A stretch of 64,000 nt of DNA from Manis javanica (lineage: Eukaryota > Chordata > Mammalia > Pholidota > Manidae). This document shows positions 27,301-39,832 of the stretch, piece by piece; position 1 is the stretch's first letter, and every line of letters starts with the position of its first letter. The notes under the pieces were generated by a model. That model was not told the DNA's origin. It ran no database searches and saw nothing but the letters and a program-made list of their open reading frames with translations. A program made the position numbers and the translations under genes. Location: NCBI RefSeq assembly GCF_040802235.1, contig NC_133164.1:111742302-111806301 (forward strand), given 5' to 3'.

Positions 27301-28904
27301 GTGGCCCAGTGATGTCATCATCAGTGGCCAAGTCCTTCCTATCCCTAGGCTCTGCCATCTTTAAGGTATCAGTATTTTCTTTCATACTGACTAACTTAAT
27401 GGTTGCAAAATGACTCCAGCACTTCAAGGCATCATGCCCAGACAAAACAATATTAATGGTAAAATGAAGGACCATCACTATCTTGTGTCTCTTGTTTTAG
27501 TGAGGAGATTCTTCTTGGCCAGGATTTGATCACGTCCTATTTTGGCAATGGGATACAATCATCATGACTTGCTTAGAGCAATTATTTGGAATGAAATGGA
27601 CATTGAGTGATCAATTACCATGACAACCACATACATCTTCCATTGTGAGCACTCAGGATAACCTAAAGAGATTGGGAAATCACTATGGGAAAGACAAAAC
27701 CTATCCTTGGGTATACATTCAAGGTATTTAGGGAACTTCAAGTCTACTTGCAGCACATTTTGCTTAGAATGTGTTGTGAGTCTCTTAACACACTCAGTTT
27801 TGTTTGGCAAAACTGGCTGAATATAGGCACTTACCTGAATTACATATCAATTGATATATCAAAGTGCATTGAATACAAGTATTGTGTATGTCATTAAAAC
27901 ATATATTGCATTGAGATCAGATATATCGTGCAGTGCCTTAAAGTTAGCTAATTTAGATTCTTCATAGGTTTGTTGCTTTGTAACTTACTCGTCTTTTTGT
28001 AACAAACTTATTTAGAAGTATAGAAGTATTGTGATGAAAATTCTTCATTTGGTTTGCAACACTTAATGGATCATTTGAAATTTTAGTGTGTGTGATTCAT
28101 AAAGATGAATGAAAATATGTTGCAACAAATTCAACATGTAGAAATTTTTACAACACAGTTCAAATTGAATTCTGTAATACCAGTTTTTTTCCTTGAATGG
28201 AAAGAAAACTTCCTTAAATAAGAACTTTGGTAGAAAAGAGAGGCAGGCTGATTGCAGTTGGGCTTAAATTATCTTGAAATTAAACTATTTACTACATTTG
28301 AAACTTCATGAGAAAAATTTGTAAAACTTATGGAACTTCTATAGAGAGAAATCCTACAAAAAGGAGTTTAGGAAGGTACAGTGTCTATAAAATATTTAAA
28401 CACACAACTTGTTCTCTACAGGAACAGCAGTTCAATAGAAACATGACACTTTAATTTTCCCAAGATGCTGACAGTATCTTATTATTATTGTCAAATCTTT
28501 CTTTTCTCACAGATTCTATCCTTCCAGGCACATACATTTTCTAACTAGATCCCACAGTCCTCTCCTCAGTTGTAAAACATTCCTGCATTTCTAATTTTTT
28601 TTTTGGAGGATTGTAATGAACAGGAAAAGAATTTGGCCAATATAAGGAAGATTTAGATTTATTAAGACAGCTGATCATAAGTTCAAAGAAAGAGCTGAAT
28701 GACCCAGCTTTGGGTAAGCAAAACATGGACTTTTGCTCAGAGGGTTTCTACTGAGATGACTCTGCTCTCATGACTTCTGTCCTATGCTGCAGTGTTTACA
28801 AAATAGGAAGTCTCCTGAAACTGAAAATGTTTATGACACAGAATGGCTGACTGGAGGGTTGGAGAGTAGAGTCCAGGAGTTGTCCTCTGATATTTCTTTT
28901 TTTC
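27301..28904. other. Unassigned intergenic DNA
   Basis: AT-rich. No gene or named repeat recognised. Confidence 0.45.
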
Positions 28905-29110
28905 TTTTAAAAGACTTTTATTGAAGTATAACATAAAATAAAAAATTCCATGTAACAGTAGCTGCACTTATTTTATTATTTTTATTTTTTATTGAGGTAT
29001 GTACAATAAAGTGCACAAATCTTAAGAGTACAGCTTGATGGATTTTGACATGTCTATACACTCATGTATTCATCACACAGCTCAAGATTGTGATATTCTT
29101 TCTAACCTTA
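28905..29110 (-). mobile_element. L1 3'UTR fragments
   Basis: Two adjoining reverse-oriented L1 tails can be seen. One starts at gacttttattgaagtataa (about 28,912) and the other at ttttattgaggtatgtac (about 28,987), which continues through aaagtgcacaaatcttaag and gatggattttgacatg. Both are 5'-truncated. Confidence 0.65.
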
Positions 29111-30129
29111 TGCCTTTATACTTAGTTTTTATAGAGGATGTTTGTAGATTGTCTGCAAAGGCATCTTTTCTGCCTTTTCATGGAATATCTTCCATGTGTT
29201 CTCTCTGATTCCTCCTTTCTCCTCTATACCATACTTTGTGCCTGGGAGGCTAAATATTGCAGACTTCACCAGTGCCCACCTTTCCCTCTGGCTTCCCGCA
29301 GAAACTGGACAAGGAGGGAGATCAGAGGTAAAGAAAGGTATGTGGTCAGGGTGTTCACTTCCCTGGTGCTCTCTTTAATGAGTGTCTACAGATTGGCTGC
29401 GTTCCTCTTACAGAAGCCCATATTCTGCTGAGCACCCCTTCTGTGTATCTAATTTCTCCAGGTTCCTCCAACTATAACCTCCCTTATTTACTTAGGTCTA
29501 AGGTTGTGACCAGTTCCCTGCTCTTGCTTTGCGTGGTGCTTTAGCATCTCCTGTTTTCCTTACCCTTGCCCACAACTGTGTAAATATTCTCCTTGTTAAA
29601 CTCTTTTCAATAACTCCTTTGGATCTAACAGCCAAACATGCTAGAACTCTAGCTAATACATCTCCCTTCCTAAGAGCAGAGGTTCCTTTGGAGAACTGCC
29701 TCTCCACCGTGGTCCAGCCCTCTGTCAGCTTCATCCGTAGTTCTAGGCATAGGCCAATCAATATAATCACATCTCGCTTGCCCAGCCATTTTACAGGGAT
29801 GGGCAGTGACTCAGCCTAAATAAATTAGCTCAAGCTTTTCCACAACCACACACTGGCTCAGGTTGAAGCCGTGAGAAGGATGTGCAGGCCTTTGCTGGGT
29901 GTTTTGGAAAGCAAGTTTTTTCTCTCCTTGGATGTGAACAATAAACAATAAAGCTTTGCTTACTGTTGGTACCTATTTCACAAATATAAGTTAAGCAACA
30001 AAATAACAGTGAATCTAGCCTGTGAAGGAAGGAAGGGTTTCAGAGAAACACAGATGAATCCCTGAACAAGCCATGACCGACTGGCACTCTCTTTGTCAAT
30101 GTTGCGAGCCAGGAAACTCCCATTCCCAC
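29111..30129. other. Unassigned intergenic DNA
   Basis: No gene recognised. Overlapping open frames at 29,138-29,431 and 29,498-29,819 occur on both strands without domain content. Confidence 0.45.
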
Positions 30130-30576
30130 CTTCTAAATAGTACCTTTGTTGAAGTATAACAAACATCTGGGAAAGTACAAAAATCTGATTATATACCTTA
30201 TGAGTTTTCATGAAGTAAACATCCTCATGTCACTGTCACCGCAAGCAAGAAACAGATTATTCCAGAACATGAAATGCACTGCTCATCTCTCCTCATTCAC
30301 AAAGTCAGCTGTTGATATCAGGGGTCTGTTATCCTTTTTTTGAACTTCATTGAAAGAGAATTATAGTTTGTAGTTTTGTGTGCCCAGCCTTTTTGCTCAG
30401 TAATATGATTGGGAGATAAATCCATGCTGTTAGGAATAATTACAGTCCATTCATTTTTGCATACTATATTAATATAAACTATAATTTATTAACCAATTCT
30501 ATTATAGGTACTTGGGTTGTTTTCAGTTTCACAAGTAATTTTACCATATTACAGATGAGTGCTATTATGAATATGC

Positions 30577-30841
30577 TTGCACATGTCTTTTTTCATTTTT
30601 GAGATATAATTGACAAACAAATTGTATAAGTTGTATAAGTTGGTTTGATGCATTTATATATTACAATATTATTACTTCAGTAGTTTTAACTAACACCTTT
30701 ATAATGTCACATATTTGTCATTTCTTTTCTTGTGTGGAGAACAGTTAAGATTTAGTCTCTTAGCAAATTTGAAGTTTTTAATATGGTTTTATTGACCATA
30801 ATTACTAGCTGTGCATTAGATTTTCATTGCACATATCTTTT
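30577..30841 (-). mobile_element. Nested 5'-truncated L1 with 15-bp target-site duplication
   Basis: The body at 30592-30826 is a reverse-oriented L1 3'UTR (gagatataattgacaaac at its left). It is flanked by ttgcacatgtctttt (30577-30591) and ttgcacatatctttt (30827-30841), a 15-bp direct repeat with one mismatch. The surrounding old L1 reads continuously if the insert is removed. Confidence 0.75.
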
Positions 30842-31331
30842 GAAGAACACATATATACTTCTTCTGACTATATATGTAAGAATAAAACTGCCAAGTCATA
30901 ACATATAAATATGTTCTACATTAGCGGATATGGCCAAAGAGTTTTACAAAGTGATCTCACAGTAGGAATGCAAATCTCACAGTAGTGGATACAAATTTTG
31001 GTATGTATAGTGGTATCTCTTTATGGTTTTAATTTACATTTCCCTGTTGCTTAATTACATTTCAGCACTTTTTAAATAATTTGCTGGCCTTTTTAATATT
31101 CCTTTTTGTAAGTCTTTGGCTCATTTTTTTATTAGGTGTCTGCCTTTTTCTTTTTGGTTTTGTATATGTGAATAGCCATACTCTGTTTTTTCTTGAGAAT
31201 TTGAATTTGACCTTCAGTTAACTTTCTTGATCTGTTTATCTGGCAACCTGATAATGGTAAGATGTCAAGTGTGTTGCTTTTGGTAAAAATGTGCCAATTC
31301 ATAAACATAGAATTGGGAGAACTGTAACTAC

Positions 31332-31614
31332 TGTCATTCCCTGAGTCTGGTGACTCTTGTAACTGGGCACGCCCTCCAGGAGATTCCAGAAGCCAGACCT
31401 TTGATTTTGTTACACGAGAGTTTATTTCGCATCACCGAGGCATTTAAGCCGGGTGGATCCTGCCCCCACGTGGGGCGGGTCTCATCTCATTACACCTGAA
31501 CTGTGCTGTCCTGCTCTGTATTGCTTAAAGACCCCCGCAGAAGAGGGCACTGCTATGCTGCCCTCCTGGCAAACTGGGTTCCCTGACCAACACGCTTCTA
31601 GGTAAACCATGTCA
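31332..31614 (-). mobile_element. Possible ERV solo LTR, family unknown
   Basis: A GC-rich block interrupts an AT-rich old L1. Read on the minus strand it begins TGACATGG, holds an AATAAA (plus-strand 31422-31427), continues for about 90 bp that could be R and U5, and ends AATGACA. The TG...CA ends and the polyadenylation signal fit an LTR. No clear target-site duplication was found and the edges are uncertain, so other origins remain possible. No coding region is present. Confidence 0.4.
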
Positions 31615-33558
31615 GATGGAGCCTATTGAGTCTTTAAGTAAGAATGTTTGGTTGAAACTGGGAAGACTTCCTGTCGGCAGTAGTGCAAACTGATGAATAG
31701 AAATTCTTAACGTTCATGTCAATTTTTATCAAATTTTTCTTAATGTTAGTGCTTTTTGTGACTTCTTAAAGAAGTCTTTGCCTCTACAAAGTTTTTGAGT
31801 GTACTCTCCCATGTTTTGAAAAGCCTTATTATTTTAACTTTCTTCTATATCTTTGACATATCTTTATTTTTGTATGATGTGGTAGGGGTCAAGGATTAGT
31901 TTGTCTCTATGTGAATATCCAGGTAACTTACACATTTATTGAAATAGACCATTCTTTTCCATTATATTTTATTGTACCCAAATGACCAAATATATGTGAC
32001 TCGTCTGAACTCCATCTAGTCCACTGGTCTATATTTTTTATCTTGTACCCAAACTACTGTCATAATTACTATACCTTTATAATAGGCCTTGATAACTTGA
32101 AGGGTAAGCATTTTGTGTTCTTCAAGATTGTCTTCACTCTTCTGAGTTCTTTGTGTTTTTGTATAAAATTTACTATCATTTATTAATATATACAAAAACT
32201 GGGTTTTTGACTGATATTGAATCAGAACTGTGGCCAGTTTGGACAGAATTGTTCTATTTCACATATTAAATCTTACAATCCATAAACATGACATCTCTTT
32301 CCATTTACATGAACTTCTTTAATTTTTCTCATTGATGTTTTATACTTTTCAGAGTAAAGGCCTTGTATATACTTTATTGGATGTATCTTTAAGAGTTTCA
32401 TGCTTTTTGATTCTACTATATCAAATCTACTTTCTGTATCTACTGGAATGATCATAAAATTTATTTCTCCTTTTTAAAAATTAGTGTGGAAATGTATAAA
32501 TGTTAAGACACCCTTTGCATTCCTGGACATAAATCACTTAGTCTTAATACATGATCCTTTTACATATATTACTGGATTTGATTTGCTCATACTTTGATTA
32601 GGATTTTGCATTGATGTACATGAGAGAGATTGGTCTGTAATTTTCCCTGCTTGTCACATTTTGTTGACACGTTTGTTGGTCTCATAAAATAAATTCAAAG
32701 GTTAATTTTTCTCTCATCTCTGGAACATTTTGTACAAGGTTAGTCTTATTTCTTCTTTAAAAGTTTGGGAAAACTTACCCATGAATCCTTGTGGGCCTGG
32801 CATATTATTTATTGGAAGGCATTTAATTATCAGTTCAATTTATTTCATAGAAAAAGAAGTGTTCCAATTTTCTACTTCTTCTGTTGGTTTCTGTAAGTAA
32901 TGTTTTTCAAGGAACTCCTCAATTTTATCTGCCTTGTCAAATGAATTGATGTATGGTTCTTTCTAAATTAACTCACTATCTCTTAATGTCTGTCGAAGCT
33001 GTCATGGTCTCCTCTTTTTTATTCCCAGTATTGATCATTTGTGTTTTCTCTATTTGTCCCTTGATAAATCTTACTAGAACTTGATCAGTTTTATCAATCT
33101 TTTTAAAGAACCTACTTTAACCTTGTTGATTTTCTTCATTATGCCTTTGTTTTCTATTTAATTGATTACTTCTCTTCTATTTTATCTTCTACTTTGGGCT
33201 TGATTTGCTTTGCTTTTCTTAGCTTCTCAAAATAAAGGCTTAGATTAAGACATTTCTTCCCATGTACTATTAAGACCCTTTTATTTGATTTTCAGTTGCT
33301 TCCCACTGAAGACATCCTAACTGATAGATTCCTGTTAGGTAGCACATGCTTCTCAGTTTTCAGTGTATGTGCAGTTCCTGTGGAAATCTTGTTAAAATGC
33401 AGATTATGACTCAGCAGGCTTGGTATAGAGCCTGCAATTCTCCTTTTCTAATAAGTTCTCAGGTAATTCCAGTGATGCTGATTTGAGGGCTACACTTTGA
33501 AAATGTAGGATCTAATAGTAAAAAAAACTACCAACAAAGGAAAAATTGTGTCAGAAAT

Positions 33559-33691
33559 AAATTGACAGTACATTCTTTTTTTTAAAATTTTATTTTGGTA
33601 TCATTAATCTACAATTACATGAAGGACATTATGTTTACTAGGCTCCCCCCTTCACCAAGTCCCCCCCACATCCAAATTGACAGTACATTCT
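33559..33691 (-). mobile_element. Short young L1 tail with 18-bp target-site duplication
   Basis: The insert at 33577-33673 is a reverse-oriented L1 3' end: a T-run, then a segment containing tatcattaatctacaat and a C-rich stretch. Exact 18-bp direct repeats aaattgacagtacattct flank it at 33559-33576 and 33674-33691. It aligns with about 41,665-41,745 of the full-length L1, just past ORF2, and its poly(A) starts where that element has an internal A-tract. An AATAAA lies close to the tail (minus strand). Confidence 0.85.
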
Positions 33692-35769
33692 ATGACTCAT
33701 CTTTTAATTTGCATTTTTCATGATGTAAATATTTTGTGTCTTTGAAAGTTATTTGTTTTTTTATACTAGAATTTTAATGCTTAACTTAGTTCTGACATTC
33801 AAAATGCATTTTACAAATTTATTGGACCTGTGTGTTAGTTGGCTGGGATCCCTGAAGCACAATTTCTTTCTCTGTTACCAAGTTCAGTTACTGAAGAGGA
33901 AACCCCAGGGTCCATGCATAACATCAACTGCTAAGAATAAAACATTATCTGGGTAGAAATTAGTAATAGCTATACTCTTTTTCTTCTTGTGGTTGTAAGA
34001 ATACACCATAAGATGTACCCTCTTAACAAATATTTAAGTGGATAATACAAAATTGTTAACTATAGGCATGATGTCATACAGATATTTTCGATGAAATTCA
34101 TAAGTGATAATTCTTACTTAATGGCTAAAATGGATAAGAGTATAAATTAGCATCTGGACAGATGAAGAAGAACCTCAGGGATATGCTCCTTAATCTTATC
34201 AGTGGACAATTAAAATATGAGAACTAGAGTTAATTGCAATGTTATGACCATACAGGAAAACAAATCTAAAGGAATTCAGCAGAGATAAGCCTATAAAGTC
34301 AGCACATCCTTGGGAGGACCTGTGTGTGCAGGATATGTTAGAGCAAATATGTAAATGTTCATTAGGTGCCACCCAGGCAGCCTTCCCCCATTCTTATGAG
34401 GAGTACCCTAATATCTTTTGGGGGAATTCAACCCCTGACGGACTGGCATTGTTTGGCAGAAGCCAGTTAACAGATTCCATAACCTGGCTACACTGAGTCA
34501 CTCAGAGACAGTAAGGGAAGGTGAATCCCAGTACTTGAGCAGGAGACACCTTTTCTTTCTCTTACTGAGTGGTGTCTCAGGGAATTAATAGAATGAAGGC
34601 TCTGAGACAGTGGCGGCCGTTTTTGCAGGTAGGAACAGGGACCCTAGGGCCGCCCGCGCAGAGACTGGAGCTGGCGCTCACTCTGTAGGAAGCAGACTGG
34701 AGAAACGGAAACTGAGTCCTGAGTATATCACGTGGGCCTCTGGAAGCAGTGTCCCCAGAACCCATACCTGTTCATAAAATGTGAACGTGTATAAGCAGTA
34801 AATTCTCTTCAGTATTTAACTCAGTTGAGGGTGGATAGTCTACCCATTTCAAGAGTCATAAATGATAAGAATTGTTACAGTAGATAAATTGCATCTGCCT
34901 CTATTTTGAGAAAGTGGTACATTTTATCATTGACTAAATTGGATAAGGAATCTCAAGAGCCATCTAATAATAGTAAAATTTCCCAGGGAGAAGTATGGGT
35001 GCCCTGGATTAGCAGGAAGTAGATGAGCTTGAAAATACCAAAGTAGGCAGTAGCTGGGCTCTGTAAGAGAAGACTGACTCAGGAAAAAGAGATGTGATGG
35101 GAGGAGGACAGCCAAGGGAGGTGCACAGTGACAACTAGAGGGGAAGGCGCCTCCTGGCAGGAACTGCATCGGACGTTTTCGCCCAGGGTCCTTTGTAAAT
35201 AGAGAATCTGTGAATCTTCAGGACGCTGAATTTGCCTGTTACAAAACACATGATACTTACTACTTTAAATCATTGTTTCTTGTTTGCTGTAGAGGTGAAG
35301 CTTGCCAGAACGCCTTACCTGGGGTGTTTTGGATGAAGATTTTCTCAGGATATTGGCTGGAGGCAAAATCCTACAGAATTATAACAGGTCCATAAAATAA
35401 TCCAGGCCCTGAATGGCAAAGACCTTACTGATTTAAGGCTTATCATATATATTGTTGCAGAACGTGACACAGCTTGCTTCCAGAAACAGCTACAAAGGAA
35501 TAAGGATTGGGGTGTTCACAGAAGTAAGGATTGAGGTGAAAGAATCTCATGAGATTGAGAATCTTCCGTGGCTGCCATGAAAATATTTTTTTCCTTTTTC
35601 TGATGTACCAGGGACTATGAGTACAAAACACTTTTTTCTGTAATAGTAAGTGTCACAGGTATCTCGGTGATCCATCCTGAATAATAAACATTTTATCTGA
35701 AACATTGGAAAAGAATACATATTGTTGGCAAATACCCTGGTGATACTAGCCCTTATTTGTTTCGTTATT
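33692..35769. other. Unassigned intergenic DNA
   Basis: No gene recognised. A GC-richer patch at about 34,580-34,760, followed by purine-rich DNA to 35,170, may be a decayed LTR but I cannot name it. Confidence 0.4.
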
Positions 35770-35940
35770 TTCTGTTTTTTTAATTGAATTACAGTTGACA
35801 TACATTATATTGATTTAAAGTATACGACACAGTGATTCAAGTTATACACATTATTAAATCCTTATCCCAACTAGTACAGTTACTCTCTATCAACACTGAA
35901 AGGTGTTAAAGAACCATTGGTTATATTCTCCATGAGACTA
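35770..35940 (-). mobile_element. L1 3'UTR fragment
   Basis: The run ttttttaattgaattacagt followed by gacatacattatattg and cacagtgattcaagttatac is the reversed tail of a mammalian L1 3'UTR. 5'-truncated. Confidence 0.6.
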
Positions 35941-38674
35941 ACCCTTATTTAGAAGGGACCATTTTGCTCTTTATGTTTCTGTAAAAACAAAGAAGCAAGC
36001 AAACAAATAAATAAAATGAAGGGAGATTATAATATCCCAACGAATTTGTTACATCTTCTCTATGAAGAAGAAAAAAGGAATGAAAAGTCTGAAAGGAATG
36101 GTGGCCAATGACCAACATTTCAGAGACCCCTTTCTAGGTGCAGAGACCCTCTCACTGGTCTGCCTTCAACCCCTGCAGGAGCAGGGCCAGCTCCAGAGCT
36201 CGTAATGATTTGGCAGTTGGAGAATGTGACCTCTAAGCCAAGGGTAGTGTTGGTAGTTGGCACTACATTGGAAAAAAAAAAGAGGAGAAGCCAACCTCTT
36301 GGACTACTCTGCTTATTGCTGCCCTCAAGTTCTCATCCCCTTAGGACTAGAATAATCAAATCAATATTTCTTCATCTTCAGGTTACATCAATCCAGATAA
36401 TCTTGATTCATAAGATTCCCCCAAGTTTTCATTAAATTTCCCCACTGCGGTGCTGTCTGCCAAACGATTCATTTTCCTGGCCACACACTGGCATTTAATT
36501 GCGGCTTATTTCAGAAAATCGTAGACCACCGTGAAGTCTTCATTGAAGTTTCTCTGCTTAATTGACCATTCTTTCTTTTAATGAGTCACTTTTTCTAAAA
36601 TCAAAGCTGCCTTGTTTATAAACCCCCAGTTGGTACTGTTTTCCAGACCTGCGATACCTACGGAGACTGTCAGTTAACCAGGCTTCTGAGAAATTTCCTG
36701 CTGGCAATCTGTTCACTGTTACTTTGAAGTTAATAACAAAGCAGTTCAGTGTATCCACAAATAGCATAATAAGTGTAACAGTTAACAGAGCCTTTTTAGG
36801 AAATTACTGACTTTAAATGAAATAAGCTCATTTCAACAGGCTCATTTCTACACCTCTGTACACCATTTTGTGTGTGTGTGTATGCATACTGTCCTTTAGA
36901 AATTTCTGTGTATGTTCTTCCATATTTTCCTTGAAAGACTCAGTATTTACCTCTACTTCAGTATCTCTGAATTTGATCATCTTCCTTTAATCCAAAAATT
37001 GCACAAGACTCTTCTCAAGTGCTTACAATAAAATATATAACATAACAATATACTACAGGACCAGTTACTAAAGTGTCAAAATGAGTAAATAAAGCAAAAA
37101 AAAAATGCATCCCTATGACTGCAGCTGAGGTGGTCTCCATGCTAATCAAGGAAGCCATGGACAGAGGATTAGTGCTTATTATGGCGGAGTTGCGGGTTAT
37201 TTACCCCTCTGCTCTCACTCTGGAGGAGAATTTCAATAAAAGGGCATTGAAGCCAAAACCTTATCCCAGTACAGCTGTCTATTGCGCTTGACCACTCACT
37301 GTCTGTGTGCTGACATACCCCTTGCTCTGCACGGTGCCTTTCCTGCAGTCACACTGGCTATCACCCACGCCCGAGAGCAGTGAGCCTCCCCTTTCTGCTG
37401 CAGAAAATACACAACGACAGGTGGTTTCAGCGTGCCTATCCCAGGTCCTGAAGTCTGCTATTCCCGGCAGCTGGGGCTCCAGCTCTCATTTGATATGCAG
37501 GCAGACCACAGTGAGTGGATGGCCCTGCCGAGTTAGAGAGAAGTTCACTCCAGCCATGAATGATAGACTATTCCGAAGGGGCTTCTTGCTCTGGACAGAA
37601 AAGAGTGAATGTGCCTAGACATTGTAATGGCGCGCTGTGCCCTGCCCTGGTGAGTGATGAGCTGGTCATCTGCCCTCTGGAATGAAGGAGGTGTTGGCAT
37701 TTCATATTCAACTGGTGGTTAAAAAGGTACCGTTCATAAGTAGAGCTCTTCACAGAGGTACTTGTTGGTGTAACTAGGAAACAATAAAAACCTCAAAAGA
37801 AAAGACGGCCATTTATGGAAAATTAGGGGAAATGATTTAGCTGTACTATGGAGGGTTTTCAGTAAATATTCAGTATCCTCAGCCTCTTAGGCAGTATTGG
37901 CTTTTTGCTTCCGCACATGATCTTCCTTGAGAGCATTATCCCTTGATACTATATGCCCATTCAGTTCAGCACACTTGTCAATAGAAGTGGGTTTTCTGTT
38001 TCTCTACTCCTTTGTCTTCCATTCTATGAATTCATGAGACAGAGTTTCTGGTATCTGCTTCAGCATTTTCCTAGAAATTGGCTCTTTTTCTCATGTTTCC
38101 TGTTTTTTACAATTTCATTAAAATGTCAGTCATCTTTGCAATTTCATTCTCAAATAGCATACACTAGATTTCTAGTTGGAAAATTTCTGAACATCTCTCA
38201 GTTCTTTCTTTACTTAAATGAGTACAACTCATCCTTAAGCCCCATTCCTCCCTAGTCTTCAGTCATATCAGTCTTTCTAGTTTTCCTCTTACCTCTGTGA
38301 TCACACCTTAATGGCCTAGCCTTCTTTACTAACCCCTTAAATACTACTATTAATGGGGTGGCCAGTCTCAGCTTTTTTCTTTCTATTTTGCATATTCCTT
38401 GCTTCCTTCTATTATCACACGTCTACTGAGCTTTTCTTATAGACGAGCTCCATTCTAAGTGCTAGAGGGAAGACACTGGGTATAGTTTAATGATAGGGCC
38501 AACAGTATATCCTGACGGATCAAAAGTGGAGTGTAAGACAGAGGAATTAGTGGTGACTCCAGAGATTTTGTCTGATCAGCTGAAAGGATCCAGTTGCTAT
38601 CATCAGATGTGGGCAGAGTGAGAAGAGAGGTTTTGGTTGAAAAAACTAGGGATTCAAAATAGACTTGTAAGATT
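35941..38674. other. Unassigned intergenic DNA
   Basis: No gene recognised. The stretch at 37,130-37,640 is GC-richer and contains an AATAAA at about 37,236; it could be a decayed LTR, but no family is recognised. Confidence 0.4.
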
Positions 38675-39003
38675 TGGATTTGCTTTGGACTGAATGTTTG
38701 TGTGGCCCTAAAATGTTGAAGCCCTAATGTGGTGGTATTTGGAGGTGGGGCCTTTGGGAGGTAAATAGATCATGAGGCTGGAGCTCTCATGACGGGATTA
38801 GTTTCCTTAAAGAAGGAGGAAGAGGGCCCGCCTTTCTCACCACCACTGCCCCGTAATCACACAGCCATTTGCCACCAGGAAGGTAACAGGCTGGCACCTT
38901 ATCTCAGACTCCCCAGCCTCTAGAACTGTGAGAAACAAATGTTTGCTGTTTAAGCACCCCCAGTCTATGGTAATTTGTTATAGTAGCCTGAGCAAAGACA
39001 AAA
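38675..39003 (+). mobile_element. MLT1-like MaLR solo LTR
   Basis: Order of motifs in plus orientation: ggactgaatgtttgtgtggc, gtggtatttggaggtgggg, cctttgggaggtaaatagat, tctagaactgtgagaaac, then a ccccagtctatggtaatttg tail ending near gagcaaagaca. This is the MLT1 layout. No internal region. Confidence 0.8.
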
Positions 39004-39566
39004 TTTCTTTTAGAAAGCCAAGGATAGATGTTCAGAAAATAATTGAAGTGACGTGAGTTGAAGATAGACATGTGTAGTCTTCAGGACAGGCATAGTGTGT
39101 GATGCTTTGAGACCAGCTGACTTGACCTAAGGATGAGGACAGGTGGGGAGGAGAACAGAGCCGTACGAAGCTCTGAGCCCTGGGGATGCAGCTGGTAAGT
39201 GTTAGGAAGACAGAAGAGGGAGCTGCCGAGGAGGCTGAGAAAACGCGTTTGAGGGAGGAAAGCCAAGGACTCTGGTGATCCGTGAGTCAAATACAGCAAG
39301 GAAGAGGGAGTGACAACTATTAAAGTCTGTGTTTGTCCAAATAAAATAAGAACAAAACTGATCACTGGATTTAGGATTGGAAGTAACGTGGACACATTAA
39401 CAAGAGCGGTTTTCGTGTTGGGGACCAAAGCTGCACAGGAATGAGATTAGGAGACATTGGGAGGAAGTGCAGGCTCGAGGCATGCTGAGAATCACTCCTG
39501 GGCTGTCCTCCACTGCTTCTGTGCATACTCATGACCATCAGGTCTGCGGGGTATCCCAGACTTCTT
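39004..39566 (+). repeat. Ancient dispersed repeat, target of the young L1
   Basis: A segment around 39,355-39,415 (actgatcactggatttagga followed by a cattaacaagagcggttttc end) matches a dispersed mammalian repeat pattern that I cannot name. The full-length L1 inserted immediately to its right. A minus-strand frame at 39081-39428 lies wholly within it and is not a gene. Confidence 0.4.
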
Positions 39567-39575
39567 TGTGCTTGG

Positions 39576-39606
<31 letters not shown>

Positions 39607-39801
39607 ATGAGCAGAAAGTTTAATGTAGTTGGTCTATGCAAGAAATACACAAATTCTAAGGGCCAAGGCCTAAGGAATGGCAGGAGGAGGCCAAGGGAAA
39701 GATATAAATTGGGAGACTAATTGGCTGTAGGATAAGAAAGGGATATGGTTTATCTCAAATGTTCTCTGGTGGAGACCTCCCTTGGTCTCCTCTAGGCTTT
39801 T

Positions 39802-39805
<4 letters not shown>
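39576..39805 (-). other. Probable 3'-transduced segment with its own poly(A)
   Basis: Between two T-runs (39576-39601 and 39806-39831) lie 204 bp of DNA unlike any other part of the L1. In element orientation the segment ends with ATTAAA about 20 bp before the outer poly(A). The target-site duplication lies outside it, so it moved together with the L1. This is the known outcome when transcription reads through the L1 signal into downstream genomic DNA. Confidence 0.85.

Positions 39806-39831
<26 letters not shown>

Positions 39832-39832
<1 letters not shown>

Larger units (their letters stand above)
30130..33300 (-). mobile_element. Old L1, minus strand, with nested insertions
   Basis: The left part is an L1 3'UTR-like tail. 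It passes into reverse-oriented ORF2 3' sequence: a block around 30,450-30,540 corresponds to the tccattcatctacagatgg...gacatttaggttgc region of the intact element. Sequence resembling more upstream ORF2 runs to about 33,270. Two insertions interrupt it: a small L1 tail at 30592-30826 and a GC-rich LTR-like block at about 31332-31614. No open frame survives; this is a fossil. Confidence 0.7.
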
